Shown: positions 5,268-5,355 of the stretch, piece by piece
Position numbering within the stretch: position 1 is the first letter of the stretch
How the letters are laid out: the number at the start of each line of letters is the position of its first letter
From: Verrucomicrobiota bacterium
GTDB taxonomy: Bacteria > Verrucomicrobiota > Verrucomicrobiia > Chthoniobacterales > UBA10450
Direction of reading: 5' to 3'
Assembly: GCA_003219995.1 (NCBI GenBank)
Contig: QHRC01000154.1
Span: forward strand, 1-5,355
Length of the DNA stretch: 5,355 bases
Notes under the pieces: generated by a model
Told to the model about the DNA's origin: nothing
What the model saw: the letters and a program-made list of their open reading frames with translations, nothing else
Database searches by the model: none
Position numbers and translations under genes: made by a program

Positions 5268-5350
5268 TCGTCGGCTTCTTCGTGAGATCGGAATCGATAA
5301 ACACCTTTCGGAACAAACGGCGTTGGAAAAGCTCGCCGCCATGCGCGCAT
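5216..5350 (-). CDS. Small protein with PKGVYRF motif, upstream partner of the nucleotidyltransferase
   Basis: A 44-residue product from ATG 5350 to TAG 5216-5218. It reads MRAWRRAFPTPFVPKGVYRF followed by RSHEEADEWMLKMITRR. The PFVPKGVYRF...EEADEW pattern looks like a conserved small family that I recall as lying next to nucleotidyltransferase genes; that memory was not checked. It overlaps the nucleotidyltransferase start by 52 bases in another frame. The frame is also open upstream to the window edge, so the true start could be outside. Its function is unknown: a regulator or antitoxin-like partner is a guess based only on size and position. The overlap region favours this frame because the product has a clear basic-aromatic then acidic-helical pattern, whereas the alternative frame there is Ser/Arg-rich. 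Confidence 0.68.
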   Translation of the reverse strand: MRAWRRAFPTPFVPKGVYRFRSHEEADEWMLKMITRRAKQTPAS

Positions 5351-5355
5351 GTCTT

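Overview
The window looks like part of a diderm, moderately GC-rich bacterial chromosome. A soil or aquatic Verrucomicrobiota-type genome (Spartobacteria/Chthoniobacterales-like) is my best guess, from the Mla gene set, the style of the REP-associated transposase and the GTAG-headed palindromic repeats. This assignment is inference and was not checked by any search.

Layout. Positions 1-87 hold the 3' end of an unrecognised gene. Positions 125-3141 carry a lipid-transport (Mla/MCE) operon on the + strand: mlaE permease, mlaF ATPase and mlaD MCE-domain protein. It is followed, with a one-base stop/start overlap, by a membrane-anchored PIN-TRAM protein of the YacL type (3141-4160). A short DUF167/YggU gene converges on it from the - strand (4157-4414), and the two ends overlap by four bases. 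Positions 4495-4730 contain no intact gene, only an open 39-codon gene-end remnant and several stem-loops. At the right edge, on the - strand, a small protein with a PKGVYRF motif (5216-5350) overlaps a nucleotidyltransferase-fold gene (4731-5267); together they look like a two-gene cassette.

The most unusual feature is how repeats have invaded the mla operon. A complete REP-associated tyrosine transposase (RAYT, 963-1400) sits exactly between the mlaE stop and the mlaF start, bracketed by inverted 28-base REP arms (27/28 identical). Two more inverted GTAG...CTAC pairs lie at the mlaF/mlaD junction (2176-2243) and upstream of the DUF167 gene (4423-4494). The three pairs share the head and the inverted layout but have different palindromes. 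The mlaF start codon now sits two bases from a REP arm, and the mlaF tail is frameshifted so that its last residues are read from the second repeat; the expected C-terminus is still visible in the -1 frame, ending on the TAG of the repeat's GTAG head.

Working together: MlaE and MlaF would form an inner-membrane ABC transporter, and MlaD the periplasmic lipid-binding ring. No MlaB or MlaC is visible here. The PIN-TRAM protein is probably co-transcribed with mlaD, but any functional link is unknown.
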